Shown here: positions 1 through 9,200 of the stretch, piece by piece
Numbering within the stretch: the stretch's first letter is position 1
Layout of the letters: every line of letters begins with the position of its first letter
Program-made: the position numbers and the translations under genes
NCBI GenBank assembly: GCA_910586705.1
Contig: CAJUJK010000003.1
Location: forward strand, 62,001 to 126,000
Reading direction: 5' to 3'
Length of the DNA: 64,000 nt
From: an uncultured Lachnospiraceae bacterium
GTDB taxonomy: Bacteria > Bacillota > Clostridia > Lachnospirales > Lachnospiraceae
The notes under the pieces: generated by a model
What the model saw: the letters and a program-made list of their open reading frames with translations, nothing else
Databases searched by the model: none
What the model was told of the DNA's origin: nothing

Positions 1-251
1 GCCTCCATCTTGTCCACAAGACCGCCCACCAGCGGATCGTCCATACCCACGATGGTCAGATCAATGGCTTTCTCCTTCGCAAAAGCCACCAGTTTATCAA
101 ATTCCATGGCGCCGATGGGCACGCATTCCGCGATCTGTCCGATGCCCGCGTTGCCGGGCGCACAGTAAATCTGATCCGCCCTCGGACTCTTCGCCACAGC
201 CGCAGCGATGGCGTGTTCCCTGCCGCCGCTTCCCACAATCAAAATTTTCAT
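1..251 (-). CDS. purD: Phosphoribosylamine--glycine ligase, N-terminal part
   Basis: PurD (GAR synthetase) joins glycine to phosphoribosylamine in an ATP-dependent step of purine synthesis. The visible 83 residues start MKILIVGSGGREHAIA, the glycine-rich ATP-grasp N-terminus typical of PurD, followed by the family's IYCAPGNAG stretch. The ATG at 251 follows an AAGGGGACAG ribosome site. The rest lies beyond the left edge. It is the last visible gene of purE-purM-purN-purD, 18 bases after purN, so co-transcription is likely. Confidence 0.95.
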   Translation of the reverse strand, partial: MKILIVGSGGREHAIAAAVAKSPRADQIYCAPGNAGIGQIAECVPIGAMEFDKLVAFAKEKAIDLTIVGMDDPLVGGLVDKME

Positions 252-269
252 GGTTTCCTGTCCCCTTCT

Positions 270-896
270 TTATTCTGAAACTGTTACCTTTCCGTTCTCC
301 ACCTTCACCTGCCCTGCCGCGATCAGATTGATGCACCATGGCAGAATCACCCACTCTGCCTCCTGCATCACTCTCTTCTGCAAGGTCTCCGGCGTGTCGC
401 CCTCATGCACCTCCACCGCTTTCTGCATGATGATCGGTCCCGTATCCATGCCGTCATCCACAAAATGCACTGTGGCGCCGGTGATCTTCACGCCGCGCGC
501 AAGCGCCGCCTCATGCACCCGCAGCCCGTAATAGCCCGTGCCGCAGAAAGCCGGGATAAGGGAAGGGTGTACGTTGATAATCCGATGTACATACTTTCTG
601 ATCAGCTCTGCCGGCACCTTCACCATAAAGCCCGCCAGTACGACCAGATCCGGCGATACCTCATCCACCGTGCGGATCAGCGCCGCCTCAAACAATTCCC
701 TGTCACTGTAGTCTTTCGGCGATACACACACGCTGTCAATCCCCGCCGCTTCCGCCCTCTCAAGGGCGCGGGCGCCGGGATTGTTGCACACCACCCGGAC
801 AATCTCTGTGTGAAAGATGGCGCCCCGTGCGATGCCGTCAATAATTGCCTGTAAGTTCGTGCCGCCTCCCGACACGCATACCACCACTCTAAGCAT
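270..896 (-). CDS. purN: Phosphoribosylglycinamide formyltransferase
   Basis: PurN transfers a formyl group from 10-formyl-THF to GAR, the third step of purine synthesis, in the cytoplasm. The 208 residues match the usual length. Visible are the N-terminal VVVCVSGGGTNLQAII phosphate loop, the INVHPSLIPAF active-site segment with its conserved Asn and His, and TGATVHFVDDGMDTGPI carrying the catalytic Asp. The ATG at 896 has GGAGGAGC just upstream. It lies 50 bases after purM and 18 bases before purD, in one operon. Confidence 0.96.
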   Translation of the reverse strand: MLRVVVCVSGGGTNLQAIIDGIARGAIFHTEIVRVVCNNPGARALERAEAAGIDSVCVSPKDYSDRELFEAALIRTVDEVSPDLVVLAGFMVKVPAELIRKYVHRIINVHPSLIPAFCGTGYYGLRVHEAALARGVKITGATVHFVDDGMDTGPIIMQKAVEVHEGDTPETLQKRVMQEAEWVILPWCINLIAAGQVKVENGKVTVSE

Positions 897-946
897 GTTG
901 CTCCTCCTGCCCGCGTCGTTCTATGTTATGTAAACTCGCCGTGCAT

Positions 947-1972
947 TTACACAATAACCGCCTCATGGGCGCCTGCTGCCACTTCGCCCACAGTCCACGC
1001 ATTTTCACCTGCCGCTTTCAGCGCGGCAACGGTGCGGTCCGCATCCGCAGGGTCAACTGCCAGCACCATGCCGAGTCCCATGTTGTAGGTATTGTACATC
1101 ATCTTTTCTTCCAGACCGCCAGTCTTTTGCATCAGCGCAAAAATGGGAGGAATCTCAAAACTGCCCTTCTCCACCTTCGCCCCGACGCCGTCCGGCAGCA
1201 TTCTCGGAATATTCTCATAGAAACCGCCGCCCGTGATATGGCTGCAGCCTTTGATCGTAATGCCCGCCTGCCTTACTTCCTTAAGCGCCTTCACATATAT
1301 TTTTGTGGGCGTAAGCAATGTCTCGCCAAGCGTCGCGCCCAGTTCGTCATAATATACGGAGAGCGTTTCCTTATTCACATGAAATACTTTTCTGATCAGG
1401 GAAAAGCCGTTGCTGTGCACCCCGGAAGATGCGATGCCCACAAGCACGTCGCCGGGCTTCACATCCGCTCCCGTAATCAGATCCTTCTCCTCGGCAACGC
1501 CCACCGCGAAGCCGGCGAGATCGTACTCATCCTCCGGCATCAGCCCCGGGTGCTCCGCCGTCTCGCCGCCCACCAGCGCCGCGCCCGCCTGCTTACAGCC
1601 CTCGGCAACGCCCTTCACGATAGCGGCGATTTTTTCGGGATAGTTTTTGCCGCAGGCTATGTAGTCCAGAAAGAACAGCGGCTCCGCGCCCGCGCACACC
1701 ACGTCGTTGACGCACATCGCCACACAGTCGATTCCCACAGTGTCATGTTTATCCAGCAGAAAGGCAAGCTGGATCTTCGTGCCCACGCCGTCCGTGCCCG
1801 ACAAAAGCACCGGCTTTTCCATGCCCTTAATCTTCTCCAGGGAAAAGGCGCCGGAAAAACCGCCGATCCCGCCCAGCACCTCCGGCCGCATCGTTCCCTT
1901 CACATACTGCTTCATCAGCTCCACCGAACGGTAACCCGCCTCGATATCAACGCCCGCTGTCTTGTAGTCCAT
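947..1972 (-). CDS. purM: Phosphoribosylformylglycinamidine cyclo-ligase
   Basis: PurM (AIR synthetase) closes the imidazole ring of FGAM with ATP. The 341 residues are standard length. The ATP-binding LLSGTDGVGTKIQ motif, the VNDVVCAGAEPLFFLDY segment and the C-terminal HITGGGFYENIPRMLP motif are all present and intact. The ATG at 1972 is served by a GGGAGGTAAAG site that overlaps the end of purE, only 10 bases upstream, which suggests translational coupling. Confidence 0.97.
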   Translation of the reverse strand: MDYKTAGVDIEAGYRSVELMKQYVKGTMRPEVLGGIGGFSGAFSLEKIKGMEKPVLLSGTDGVGTKIQLAFLLDKHDTVGIDCVAMCVNDVVCAGAEPLFFLDYIACGKNYPEKIAAIVKGVAEGCKQAGAALVGGETAEHPGLMPEDEYDLAGFAVGVAEEKDLITGADVKPGDVLVGIASSGVHSNGFSLIRKVFHVNKETLSVYYDELGATLGETLLTPTKIYVKALKEVRQAGITIKGCSHITGGGFYENIPRMLPDGVGAKVEKGSFEIPPIFALMQKTGGLEEKMMYNTYNMGLGMVLAVDPADADRTVAALKAAGENAWTVGEVAAGAHEAVIV

Positions 1973-1982
1973 CTTTACCTCC

Positions 1983-2492
1983 CTATGCCTTCAAATATGT
2001 TTTATACCCTACTTCCTGCAGCTTCGCGTCCTTCTCCTGCACGCTCTCCTTCAGACTCTCCGAATACTTCTTCAACCGCTCCAGAAGCGCCGCATCCGAG
2101 ACAGCCAGAATCTTCGCCGCCAGAATGCCCGCATTCTGCCCGCCGCCTATCGCCACAGTCGCCACCGGAATGCCGGAGGGCATCTGCACAATGGAATAGA
2201 GGGAATCCACCCCGCCCAGATCGGACGTCTTCATGGGCACGCCGATCACCGGCATGGGGAAAATCGCCGCGCACATCCCCGGCAGGTGAGCCGCCTTCCC
2301 GGCACCCGCGATAATCACCTTAAAACCTTTCGACTCCGCACTCTTCGCATACTCAAAAAACACGTCCGGTTCCCTGTGGGCGGATATAATCGTCATCTCA
2401 TAGGAAACGCCAAGTTCCTCCAGAAGTTCCGCCGCCTTCGCCATAACGGGCATATCCGAATCGCTGCCCATCACGATGCCTACCTGTGCCAT
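1983..2492 (-). CDS. purE: N5-carboxyaminoimidazole ribonucleotide mutase (class I PurE)
   Basis: PurE moves the carboxyl group from N5-CAIR to C4, giving CAIR. The sequence has the class I signature VGIVMGSDSDMPVM and the active-site SAHREPD. No purK lies in the window. I chose the ATG at 2492 (169 residues) over a TTG six bases upstream because GAGGAGG ends 9 bases before it. It is first in the pur operon and is preceded by a good vegetative promoter. No purine riboswitch aptamer was recognised in the short leader. Confidence 0.96.
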   Translation of the reverse strand: MAQVGIVMGSDSDMPVMAKAAELLEELGVSYEMTIISAHREPDVFFEYAKSAESKGFKVIIAGAGKAAHLPGMCAAIFPMPVIGVPMKTSDLGGVDSLYSIVQMPSGIPVATVAIGGGQNAGILAAKILAVSDAALLERLKKYSESLKESVQEKDAKLQEVGYKTYLKA

Positions 2493-2549
2493 CCGCAATT
2501 ACCTCCTCGACCACAACATCTTGTGTTAAAACAAAGTTTCTTACTCTAC

Positions 2550-2578
2550 AGTGTACTAGATTTTCTTCCCTTTTTCAA
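2550..2578 (-). promoter_or_regulatory. Promoter of the purEMND operon
   Basis: On the minus strand TTGAAA (2578-2573) and TACACT (2555-2550) are separated by 17 bases. They lie about 60 bases before the purE start and point into the operon. This is a match to the vegetative sigma consensus; the start site is inferred. Confidence 0.65.
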
Positions 2579-2591
2579 CTACCTTTTGTAT

Positions 2592-2667
2592 CAGTTCAGC
2601 CAGAACATGGTATGACCGGACAAACCATGCCTGCTTGAGTCTGGCGGACATGCCATGTTCTGAACTG
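2592..2667. repeat. Long inverted repeat between pepS-like gene and purE
   Basis: Arms at 2592-2610 and 2653-2667 are complementary over 15 bases (CAGTTCAG then AGAACATGG), with a 2-base bulge in the left arm. The loop is about 42 bases and holds a second CATGG/CCATG pairing. The right arm abuts the stop codon of the aminopeptidase gene. It probably ends that transcript, but there is no clean T-run, so an intrinsic terminator is not proven. Confidence 0.5.
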
Positions 2668-4734
2668 TCACTCCGTAAGCGCCCGGTTCAGTTCCTCACA
2701 TCCCGGCAGCACAAATTGACCATCTTGGATAATCACATACTTTTCTCCCGATTCAGTCAACACCGAAAGCTCTCCCAGCTCGTCGTAAGGGATCGTAATG
2801 TCCGTGTGGCACTGGAAATATGCCTTGCTGACATCTGTGTCACGCAAAACTGACACCTCGTTCTCCTTTGCGACAATCTCCTTGCCGTCCGGGTTAAAGC
2901 TCTTCACTTCCTCCTCGTGGGAATAGCAGGTGTCCCCCAGCGCAAAGTGCGGTCCCGTCTTTTCCGCGATCAGAATCGGCAGCTTGTCCTCGATCCCGTA
3001 TTTTCTCGCCACAGAGAATGCCGTCGTGTTCGTGCCGATGGCGAACTCTCCCAGCGGGAGTTTTTCATGGTGGTGGAACACATTGTCCCTGATATACTTG
3101 CGGTTGTCCTCCGCCCCTGCAAAGTTGCCGCAGCTGTAATCCGTCACGAAACCGTCCTTAAAATGAAGTCTCAGGTCCCGGTACTCCAGCTCGTGTAAAA
3201 ACACGCGCGGCACATGCAAAAGCCCCTCTGTACCCGCGAGGAGCGGCGAAGTAAACACCTCTCCCACGGGGATATTGACGTCCGCCACACAGTTTTCAAA
3301 ATTAGTCTGGGTTTGGGGATCCTCCAGCCTGTGAAGCTGCACTTTTATGTCCGTCTCATTCCCGTTCATACCTTTGACCAGTACGGTCGATCCCTTGTCC
3401 AGCACGTCGATGATCTTCTGCTGGATATTCCGGTATAGCATGTAGTCCAGCGTATTGATGCGCACCACGTCGTCGAAAATTTCCTCGTACCGCTCGCCGA
3501 TCTGCGGCACCGGGAAAGCGATGATCGTAAAGCTGTGCTCCTCGCCCCTGATATACTCATTCTGGATATCGGCTATTTTTCCCGCATTGGATACGGAAAG
3601 CTTCTGCTGTTTTTCACTCAGGCGGCATGCCGTCTCCTTATTCTCCGGCACGAAGGGCTCCTCCCCGAAGCTCTCCACCACAGCCGGGCCGCCGTAAAGC
3701 GCCGCCAGCTCCTTATGCCGCTCAAACACATTCCGCACCGCCTCCGTCTTTCTCTCCGCCAGCGCGCCGTCCAGAAAGAGCGCCATATCCTCCTTGTGGT
3801 CGTAGTCGTACTGTTTATTGGGATTCGCGCCGCAGTAACCGTTTTTGTTCACGCTCCTGCCCTGAAAGATATTCGCACCCGCACGGCAGAAGGTTGACTG
3901 TAGACCGATTTGGTCAAAATTGAGGACCGCCTGTCTGAGCACCCGCTCAAAACCGAGAAAATAGCGGATTGTCACCGTTTCTTTAATGGAAATATCCTTG
4001 TTGGTCACCTCAAAGCCGATACGGTAACCTTCCGTGTACGTGTCCGCCATCAGCTTTATTTTATCTGATGGCATTTCATTCAGATGCGCCGCCGTTTTCA
4101 GCTCGTTCTCCGTGACATACTCGCCAAAATAGTAGAGGTAGCGCAGATCAGACAGATCGCTTTCCATAATGATACGGCGGGCGTGGTCCCGGTCCGCGTC
4201 CATAAGCACCATGCTCTTTTCCTCAAACTCCGCCTCGTAATAATCGCTCACATACCAGTAAAGACTCTGCCGCAGCTCCTCAGCATCCGGCTCCCTGTTC
4301 TCCTCCTTAGCACAAGCAAAAAGCTGATAAACTTCCAGCAAAAGTTCTGCTCGTATTGTCATGGAAAAACGGTTCTGTTCATATGCTGCCGGAATCATGG
4401 CTCGGAGCTCTGTATACAAAAAAGACAGGCACTGTCCGATTGACTTGCCCAGTCGATCCGTTGCATAATCCGGGTTCGCGTAGCTTTCCCCGTAATGCGC
4501 CGGCAGAATATCGGCATAGAGCGAGTGGTTGTGCTCCTTCAGCTCCTCCATTCCCATCTGTCTGAGCGTCCCGTCCTCCACCAGCGCATAAGTCCGGTCC
4601 ATCAGCAAAACAAACTTTGCCATCTGCATAAAATAATCCCGGTAAGTCTCTTTGCAGATTGACTCATCCGGTATTTCCCTGATCCGCGTCAGGGCAAGCC
4701 CATAACGCTCCGCAATTACTTCTTCCCGTTTCAT
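2668..4734 (-). CDS. M29-family aminopeptidase (long form)
   Basis: This is probably a cytoplasmic metallo-aminopeptidase that removes N-terminal residues from peptides (family M29, AmpS/PepS-like). The C-terminal half carries likely metal ligands in order: GEVFTSPLLAGTEG, the FHHHEKLPLGEFAIGTN segment, and EKTGPHFALGDTCY with His and Asp. At 688 residues it is far longer than the roughly 370-410 residues usual for M29. The first 290 or so residues are an extra region I do not recognise. No signal peptide is seen. It stands between the pur operon and two small membrane-protein genes, apparently transcribed alone. Confidence 0.8.
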   Translation of the reverse strand: MKREEVIAERYGLALTRIREIPDESICKETYRDYFMQMAKFVLLMDRTYALVEDGTLRQMGMEELKEHNHSLYADILPAHYGESYANPDYATDRLGKSIGQCLSFLYTELRAMIPAAYEQNRFSMTIRAELLLEVYQLFACAKEENREPDAEELRQSLYWYVSDYYEAEFEEKSMVLMDADRDHARRIIMESDLSDLRYLYYFGEYVTENELKTAAHLNEMPSDKIKLMADTYTEGYRIGFEVTNKDISIKETVTIRYFLGFERVLRQAVLNFDQIGLQSTFCRAGANIFQGRSVNKNGYCGANPNKQYDYDHKEDMALFLDGALAERKTEAVRNVFERHKELAALYGGPAVVESFGEEPFVPENKETACRLSEKQQKLSVSNAGKIADIQNEYIRGEEHSFTIIAFPVPQIGERYEEIFDDVVRINTLDYMLYRNIQQKIIDVLDKGSTVLVKGMNGNETDIKVQLHRLEDPQTQTNFENCVADVNIPVGEVFTSPLLAGTEGLLHVPRVFLHELEYRDLRLHFKDGFVTDYSCGNFAGAEDNRKYIRDNVFHHHEKLPLGEFAIGTNTTAFSVARKYGIEDKLPILIAEKTGPHFALGDTCYSHEEEVKSFNPDGKEIVAKENEVSVLRDTDVSKAYFQCHTDITIPYDELGELSVLTESGEKYVIIQDGQFVLPGCEELNRALTE

Positions 4735-4764
4735 AATACTGCCACAAACCTCCTTTTTCCGCGT

Positions 4765-5082
4765 TCAGGCATACGCCCCCGCATATAAAATCACGCTGAG
4801 CACCGCCAGCACAAGTACATTTAATACGATACCCAGATAACTGAAAAAATAAAACTTATCCCGGTCCGATTTGGACATGACTCCAAGCACAATACCAACA
4901 AAGGCAAAAATCATCGTCAAAAATGCCACCGCCCCATACTGCAGCGGAACCTCTCCCGCCTTTGTGTAGCTGTCAATAATTATGTAAACCAATGACGCCA
5001 GAGATATCACGCCCAGAATCGTAGCCATAATTCCTTTGAGCGTGTGCTCTTTGTTGGTAAACATGAAACTGTTCTTTTTCAC
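4765..5082 (-). CDS. Small membrane protein, DUF6142-like
   Basis: A 105-residue protein with about three hydrophobic helices (near residues 17-37, 47-67 and 80-103) split by a basic KSDRDKFYF loop. Its start is GTG at 5082, 11 bases after GAGG; an ATG six codons later is an alternative. It resembles the uncharacterised DUF6142 proteins common in Lachnospiraceae. The function is unknown. It is 30 bases upstream of the aminopeptidase gene and could share its transcript. Confidence 0.65.
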   Translation of the reverse strand: MKKNSFMFTNKEHTLKGIMATILGVISLASLVYIIIDSYTKAGEVPLQYGAVAFLTMIFAFVGIVLGVMSKSDRDKFYFFSYLGIVLNVLVLAVLSVILYAGAYA

Positions 5083-5123
5083 CCCGTGCCCGTCCTCTCA
5101 TTTATGATACACATATGTAAAAT

Positions 5124-5152
5124 GGGTATTCCCGTCTATGACGAAAATACCC
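5124..5152 (-). terminator. Hairpin after the 50-residue ORF
   Basis: GGGTATT (5124-5130) and AATACCC (5146-5152) form a 7-bp stem. On the minus strand ATTTTAC follows. It lies just after the stop of the small gene at 5161-5313 and is a plausible weak intrinsic terminator. Confidence 0.45.
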
Positions 5153-5160
5153 GTCTTTCC

Positions 5161-5313
5161 CTAAAACAATATTTTATTTCTTCCCGCCAGAAGTTTCGCG
5201 CCGCTGATAACTAAGAGCACGCCCCCGGCTATGCCTACCACCATGACTACCACGCCGAATGCGAGATTTAAGGCGCCCGCCCCGCCCATGATCTTATAAG
5301 TTCTCTCTTCCAT
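5161..5313 (-). CDS. 50-residue glycine-rich single-helix membrane protein
   Basis: This short reading frame begins MEERTYKIMGGAGALNLAFG and ends SGAKLLAGRNKILF. It holds one glycine/valine-rich hydrophobic helix and a basic C-terminus. The ATG at 5313 is preceded by AAAGGAGCGAT at good spacing, the main reason to call it a gene. The helix followed by KLLAGRNK suggests a membrane anchor with a cytoplasmic tail. The function is unknown. Confidence 0.6.
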   Translation of the reverse strand: MEERTYKIMGGAGALNLAFGVVVMVVGIAGGVLLVISGAKLLAGRNKILF

Positions 5314-5419
5314 AATTTTTCATCGCTCCTTTCACAGATTGTCACCAGACAGCGACAATCCACGGTTTTTCATTACCGCTTTTCCGGCATCCTCAGGCAC
5401 ATCGAAGCCACCGCAGGCT

Positions 5420-6097
5420 TTACTTCGCGCCGTAAGTCTCATAGTAAGCGTCGATCCGTCCCTTTATGTCGTCGTCGATATAAATCTCCCCGCCAACAGG
5501 CTTGTTGTAAAGGCAGGTCACGACTTCTTCCATGGTAACGATCGCGCCCGTCTCGAATCCGTACTTCTCCTTGATCTCGTCGAGGGCGCTCTTATCGCTT
5601 GAAAGCCCCTTTTCCATCCTGTTTAAGGACACCATCAGCCCCTTGACCGTAACGTCCGCCTGCGCCTTGATAATGGGGAATGTCTCCTCAATGGATTTCC
5701 CGGAAGTCGTCACATCCTCTATGATGACAACCCTGTCGCCGTCCTTTAATTTCGAGCCGAGCAGAATCCCGGTGTCGCCGTGATCCTTCACTTCTTTTCT
5801 GTTGGAGCAGTAACGGATCTCCTTGCCGTAAAGTTCGCTGATCGCCATGGTCGTCGCCACCGTGAGGGGTATACCCTTGTAGGCGGGACCAAACAGCACA
5901 TCAAAATCTAACCCGTAATTGTCGTGAATCGCTTTCGCATAGTATTCACCCAGTTTTCTAAGTTGCGCGCCGGTCACATAGGCGCCCGCGTTCATAAAAA
6001 ACGGGGATTTTCTGCCGCTCTTTAACGTAAAGTCCCCAAACTGCAACACCCGGCTCTCTATCATAAAGCCGATAAATTCCTGCTTGTACTGTTCCAT
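5420..6097 (-). CDS. pyrE: Orotate phosphoribosyltransferase
   Basis: PyrE joins orotate to PRPP, giving OMP in pyrimidine synthesis. The PRPP-binding motif VVIIEDVTTSGKS, the catalytic-loop segment CSNRKEVKDHGD and FGPAYKGIPL are present. The frame stays open to 6205, but that extension runs through the promoter (6170-6198). I therefore start at ATG 6097 (MEQYKQEF, 225 residues), preceded by a GAGGATAAAA site. No other pyr gene is adjacent, so it appears to be monocistronic. Confidence 0.95.
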   Translation of the reverse strand: MEQYKQEFIGFMIESRVLQFGDFTLKSGRKSPFFMNAGAYVTGAQLRKLGEYYAKAIHDNYGLDFDVLFGPAYKGIPLTVATTMAISELYGKEIRYCSNRKEVKDHGDTGILLGSKLKDGDRVVIIEDVTTSGKSIEETFPIIKAQADVTVKGLMVSLNRMEKGLSSDKSALDEIKEKYGFETGAIVTMEEVVTCLYNKPVGGEIYIDDDIKGRIDAYYETYGAK

Positions 6098-6169
6098 CGT
6101 TTTATCCTCATCTTCCTCTGCTGACACTCGCGCTATGTCTGGGATCTGGAAATATGTCCCACACAACCC

Positions 6170-6198
6170 ACTGTACCATATCTCGAGGCTGTTTTCAA
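6170..6198 (-). promoter_or_regulatory. Promoter of pyrE
   Basis: On the minus strand TTGAAA (6198-6193) and TACAGT (6175-6170) have a 17-base spacer. The implied leader before ATG 6097 is about 65 bases. The match also rules out the longer pyrE start. Confidence 0.65.
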
Positions 6199-6281
6199 TG
6201 CGCAATTCGCTGTCTGAGCCCTGTCCGTGGCATGATTAAAAGCAAGCTGCTCCTCCTTGCTGTGAAAAATTTCCTTAAAGA

Positions 6282-9200
6282 TTACTTCCACCACCACCGA
6301 AAGCCTTTCCCCTTAATCTTAAATCTGACCGTCTTTACACCGCCGCAGTCGTTCCTTCCTCTTATGGTAACTGTCGCAGTCCCCCTGTTGATATTGTTCG
6401 TATACCCCGTGATTTCATAATTATCGCTGCTTAACACCTTCCCGTTCAGCTTCACCTGCATCTCTTTGTCTGGTCTGATCTCCCTGCCGGTATAAGTCTG
6501 CGCCGGAATCCTTACCCCTGCCCTTCCGATGTCGGACTTTACGATACGGTAACTGCCTGTCAGTGTGCCCGTATAATTGCCGCCCTTTGCGGATGCCGTC
6601 ACCCGGATCACCGTCCCTGCCGGCAGGATATCACTTCCGGACACCTCCTCTCCCGCTCTTCTCACCGTCCCGTCTGACAGGGTCACATTCTCATGGTACG
6701 CATACGTGAGAAGTTTCTCGTAATCTTTTGCGGCGTCCAGAGCCTTCCCGTCCACATCCCGGATCACTACCTTCGTCTGGTACCTGTTTTTCCTGTTCTG
6801 CCATACTTTATCTGATGCCGACATGGACAGCCCGCCTATATCCTTCGCGATGATTTTATAAGCCACCTGCCGCTCGCCCGTAAAGCAGCCCTTGCCCCTG
6901 ACCGTGACCACAGGCAGTTTCCCCGGATCGCTTCCGTCATTCAGGGCGGTATTGTTTTTATAGCTCAGGGTATAGTCCGTCCCTTTTTTCAATGCCGTTC
7001 CCCGAAATGTCACCACCGGCTCCGGCTTACAGCCGCCCTTTGTATACGCATAGGAATCCGCCATCGCGATTTGTATGTTCCCGTCAACGCCCGCTGCGTT
7101 CTCCCCGATGGGACAGGCGCTGATTTTATAAGTCTTTTTCAGCGTGCCCGTGTAACCGCCCATACCCCGGAAGAAAACCGTCGCCGTGCCCGGTCTGATA
7201 TTGTTTTTGTAAGATACGGTAAAGTCTTTCCCTTCCGTCAGCGTTCTCTCTGTTCTGCTCCCGTCGGCATTCTTTACGGAAACCTTTAGGGTATACCTGT
7301 CAGGTCTCACTTCCTCTCCCGTATACACCACAGGATTGTCAAATGCCAGTTCCGCCTGCCCGTTGTTCAGCGATGCGCCGGCTGTGATCCGAAAGGTAAC
7401 CCTCCTCTCACCGGCATAGTCGCCCCTGCCCGTGATCATAACCGTGGCGGTCCCCACCCCGGCATTGTTCTGATAGGAGAGTGTATAATCCTCCCCCTGT
7501 GTCAGGACTTTCCTGCCGTTTTTCACCACAGGAACCGGCTCAACCGCCGAACCCGTATACGTCTGGTCCGCGATTTTGTCCACCCGCAGTTTCGATACCG
7601 GTATGCTTAGCGTGACGGTGAGACCGACCTGCCTCTCGCCGCCATAGTTCCCCATGCCTTCTAAACGTATCTTATAGTCGCCCGCCTGTCCTGCATCCGG
7701 GTAAGTCACTTTATAATCCCTGTTTCTCACAAGTCTTTTGCCGTTCCATGTCACAACGGGGATCGGTTTCTGTGCCCGCCCCGTATAGGATACCGTAAGG
7801 CTGTCCGCTGTCACATCTTCATCCGTGAGCTGTTTTGGCAGTATTTCAAAAGTCTGTGTCTCTTTCCCCGTGTAATTGCCCCTGCCTGTCACCGTGACCG
7901 TGGGCAGGTTCCTGCCGGAAGACGCGCCTGCCTTCACATTATTTTTATAGGAGATCGTGTAATCGCGTTTCTCCACCAGAAGCGTCTTATAATCGTAAAC
8001 CCGCACTTCCGGTCTGACCGCCTTTCCCGTATAAGTCTGGGGTACAATCTCCGACATCCAGAGTCCCTGCGGAATATTTTCCACATTTCCCTGCGGCACA
8101 TCCTCCTCCAGCACTTCTCCCCTGCCCGGCGTGCCGGGTGTCTCCGGCTGATCCGGTATATCGGGTTGATCCGGGTTCTCGGGTATATCGGGATTCTCCG
8201 GCGTTCCTGCCGGTTTCTCAAACTTCCATCTCTGCGCAGCCGCGCCTCCCATCCATACCGTTGTCCACACATTGGTACCATCCGCCGTACTGCCATTTGC
8301 CACATCCAGATAATGACCGCTGCACCGGGGCTGTATGTAAAACGTGCCGTCGCCCGCGCTGCGAATTGCCCACTGTTGGGGAAATCCGCCATGATACCCG
8401 AACTGCTGTACATTGGTTCCTCTTTCCGCTTTTCCCGTATAAACATCCAGACTCTTACCGGAGTTTTTATTCAGAATTTTATAAAACCCGTTATTCAGAT
8501 ATGTGACACTGAAAATCCGGCTGTCCTCCCCCTTCTTCGTGGCAATCTCCACATTAGCCTCATCACCCGCAGATGCCCCCTGCACATTCAGGCACATATT
8601 TTTGTGCAGCGCTGTGGTGATATAATATTCACCGTCTGCAACCGTCTGCGTCTCTGCCGGGATAAGCCGCCATTTCTGCGCCGTACCGCCATTTCCCTTC
8701 CATATCTTCACATTCGTTCCATCCGCCGCTATCCCCTCATTCACATCCAGATAAAAACCGCTCCCCCTTGATTGAATGGTATAATAAGCCCCGTTATCCA
8801 CCTCGTTAATAACCCAATCCTGTGTGTGCTCCGACGGATTAAAATATTCCCATTGCCAGACATTGGTTCCATTCTTTCTGCTTCTGCCCGCCACATCCAG
8901 ACTCTTTCCTGAGTTTCTGTGTATGATCTTATAACCCTTATCCGCTCCAAGCCATGTGACGGTAAAAACCTGAAGTTCATCTTCCGTGCCGTGCCAAATT
9001 TGAGCATTGGCGCCGTTTTCCTTGGAAGCACCTGCTATGTCCAGACACATGCTGTTATCTAATGCTGTAACAATATGGTAATCGCCGTCAGCAATGGTTC
9101 GCGTAAAGGGAGCCGGCATATCTGAGCCTTCTTCGTCTGGCGGAGGCAGGGCTTCCGTTGTAATGGAATACGGGGCACTCCATATGCTCTGTATACCAGA

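Noticed and set aside
923..2314. Long plus-strand open frame (463 codons) opposite purM and purE
   Set aside because: It is the antisense shadow of two intact genes, rich in His/Arg/Pro, with no ribosome site and no domain.
2499..2549. Possible purine riboswitch before purE
   Set aside because: The leader is too short and no aptamer-like P1-P2-P3 pattern is visible.
6098..6205. 36-residue N-terminal extension of PyrE
   Set aside because: It would be translated from within the pyrE promoter and has no ribosome site.
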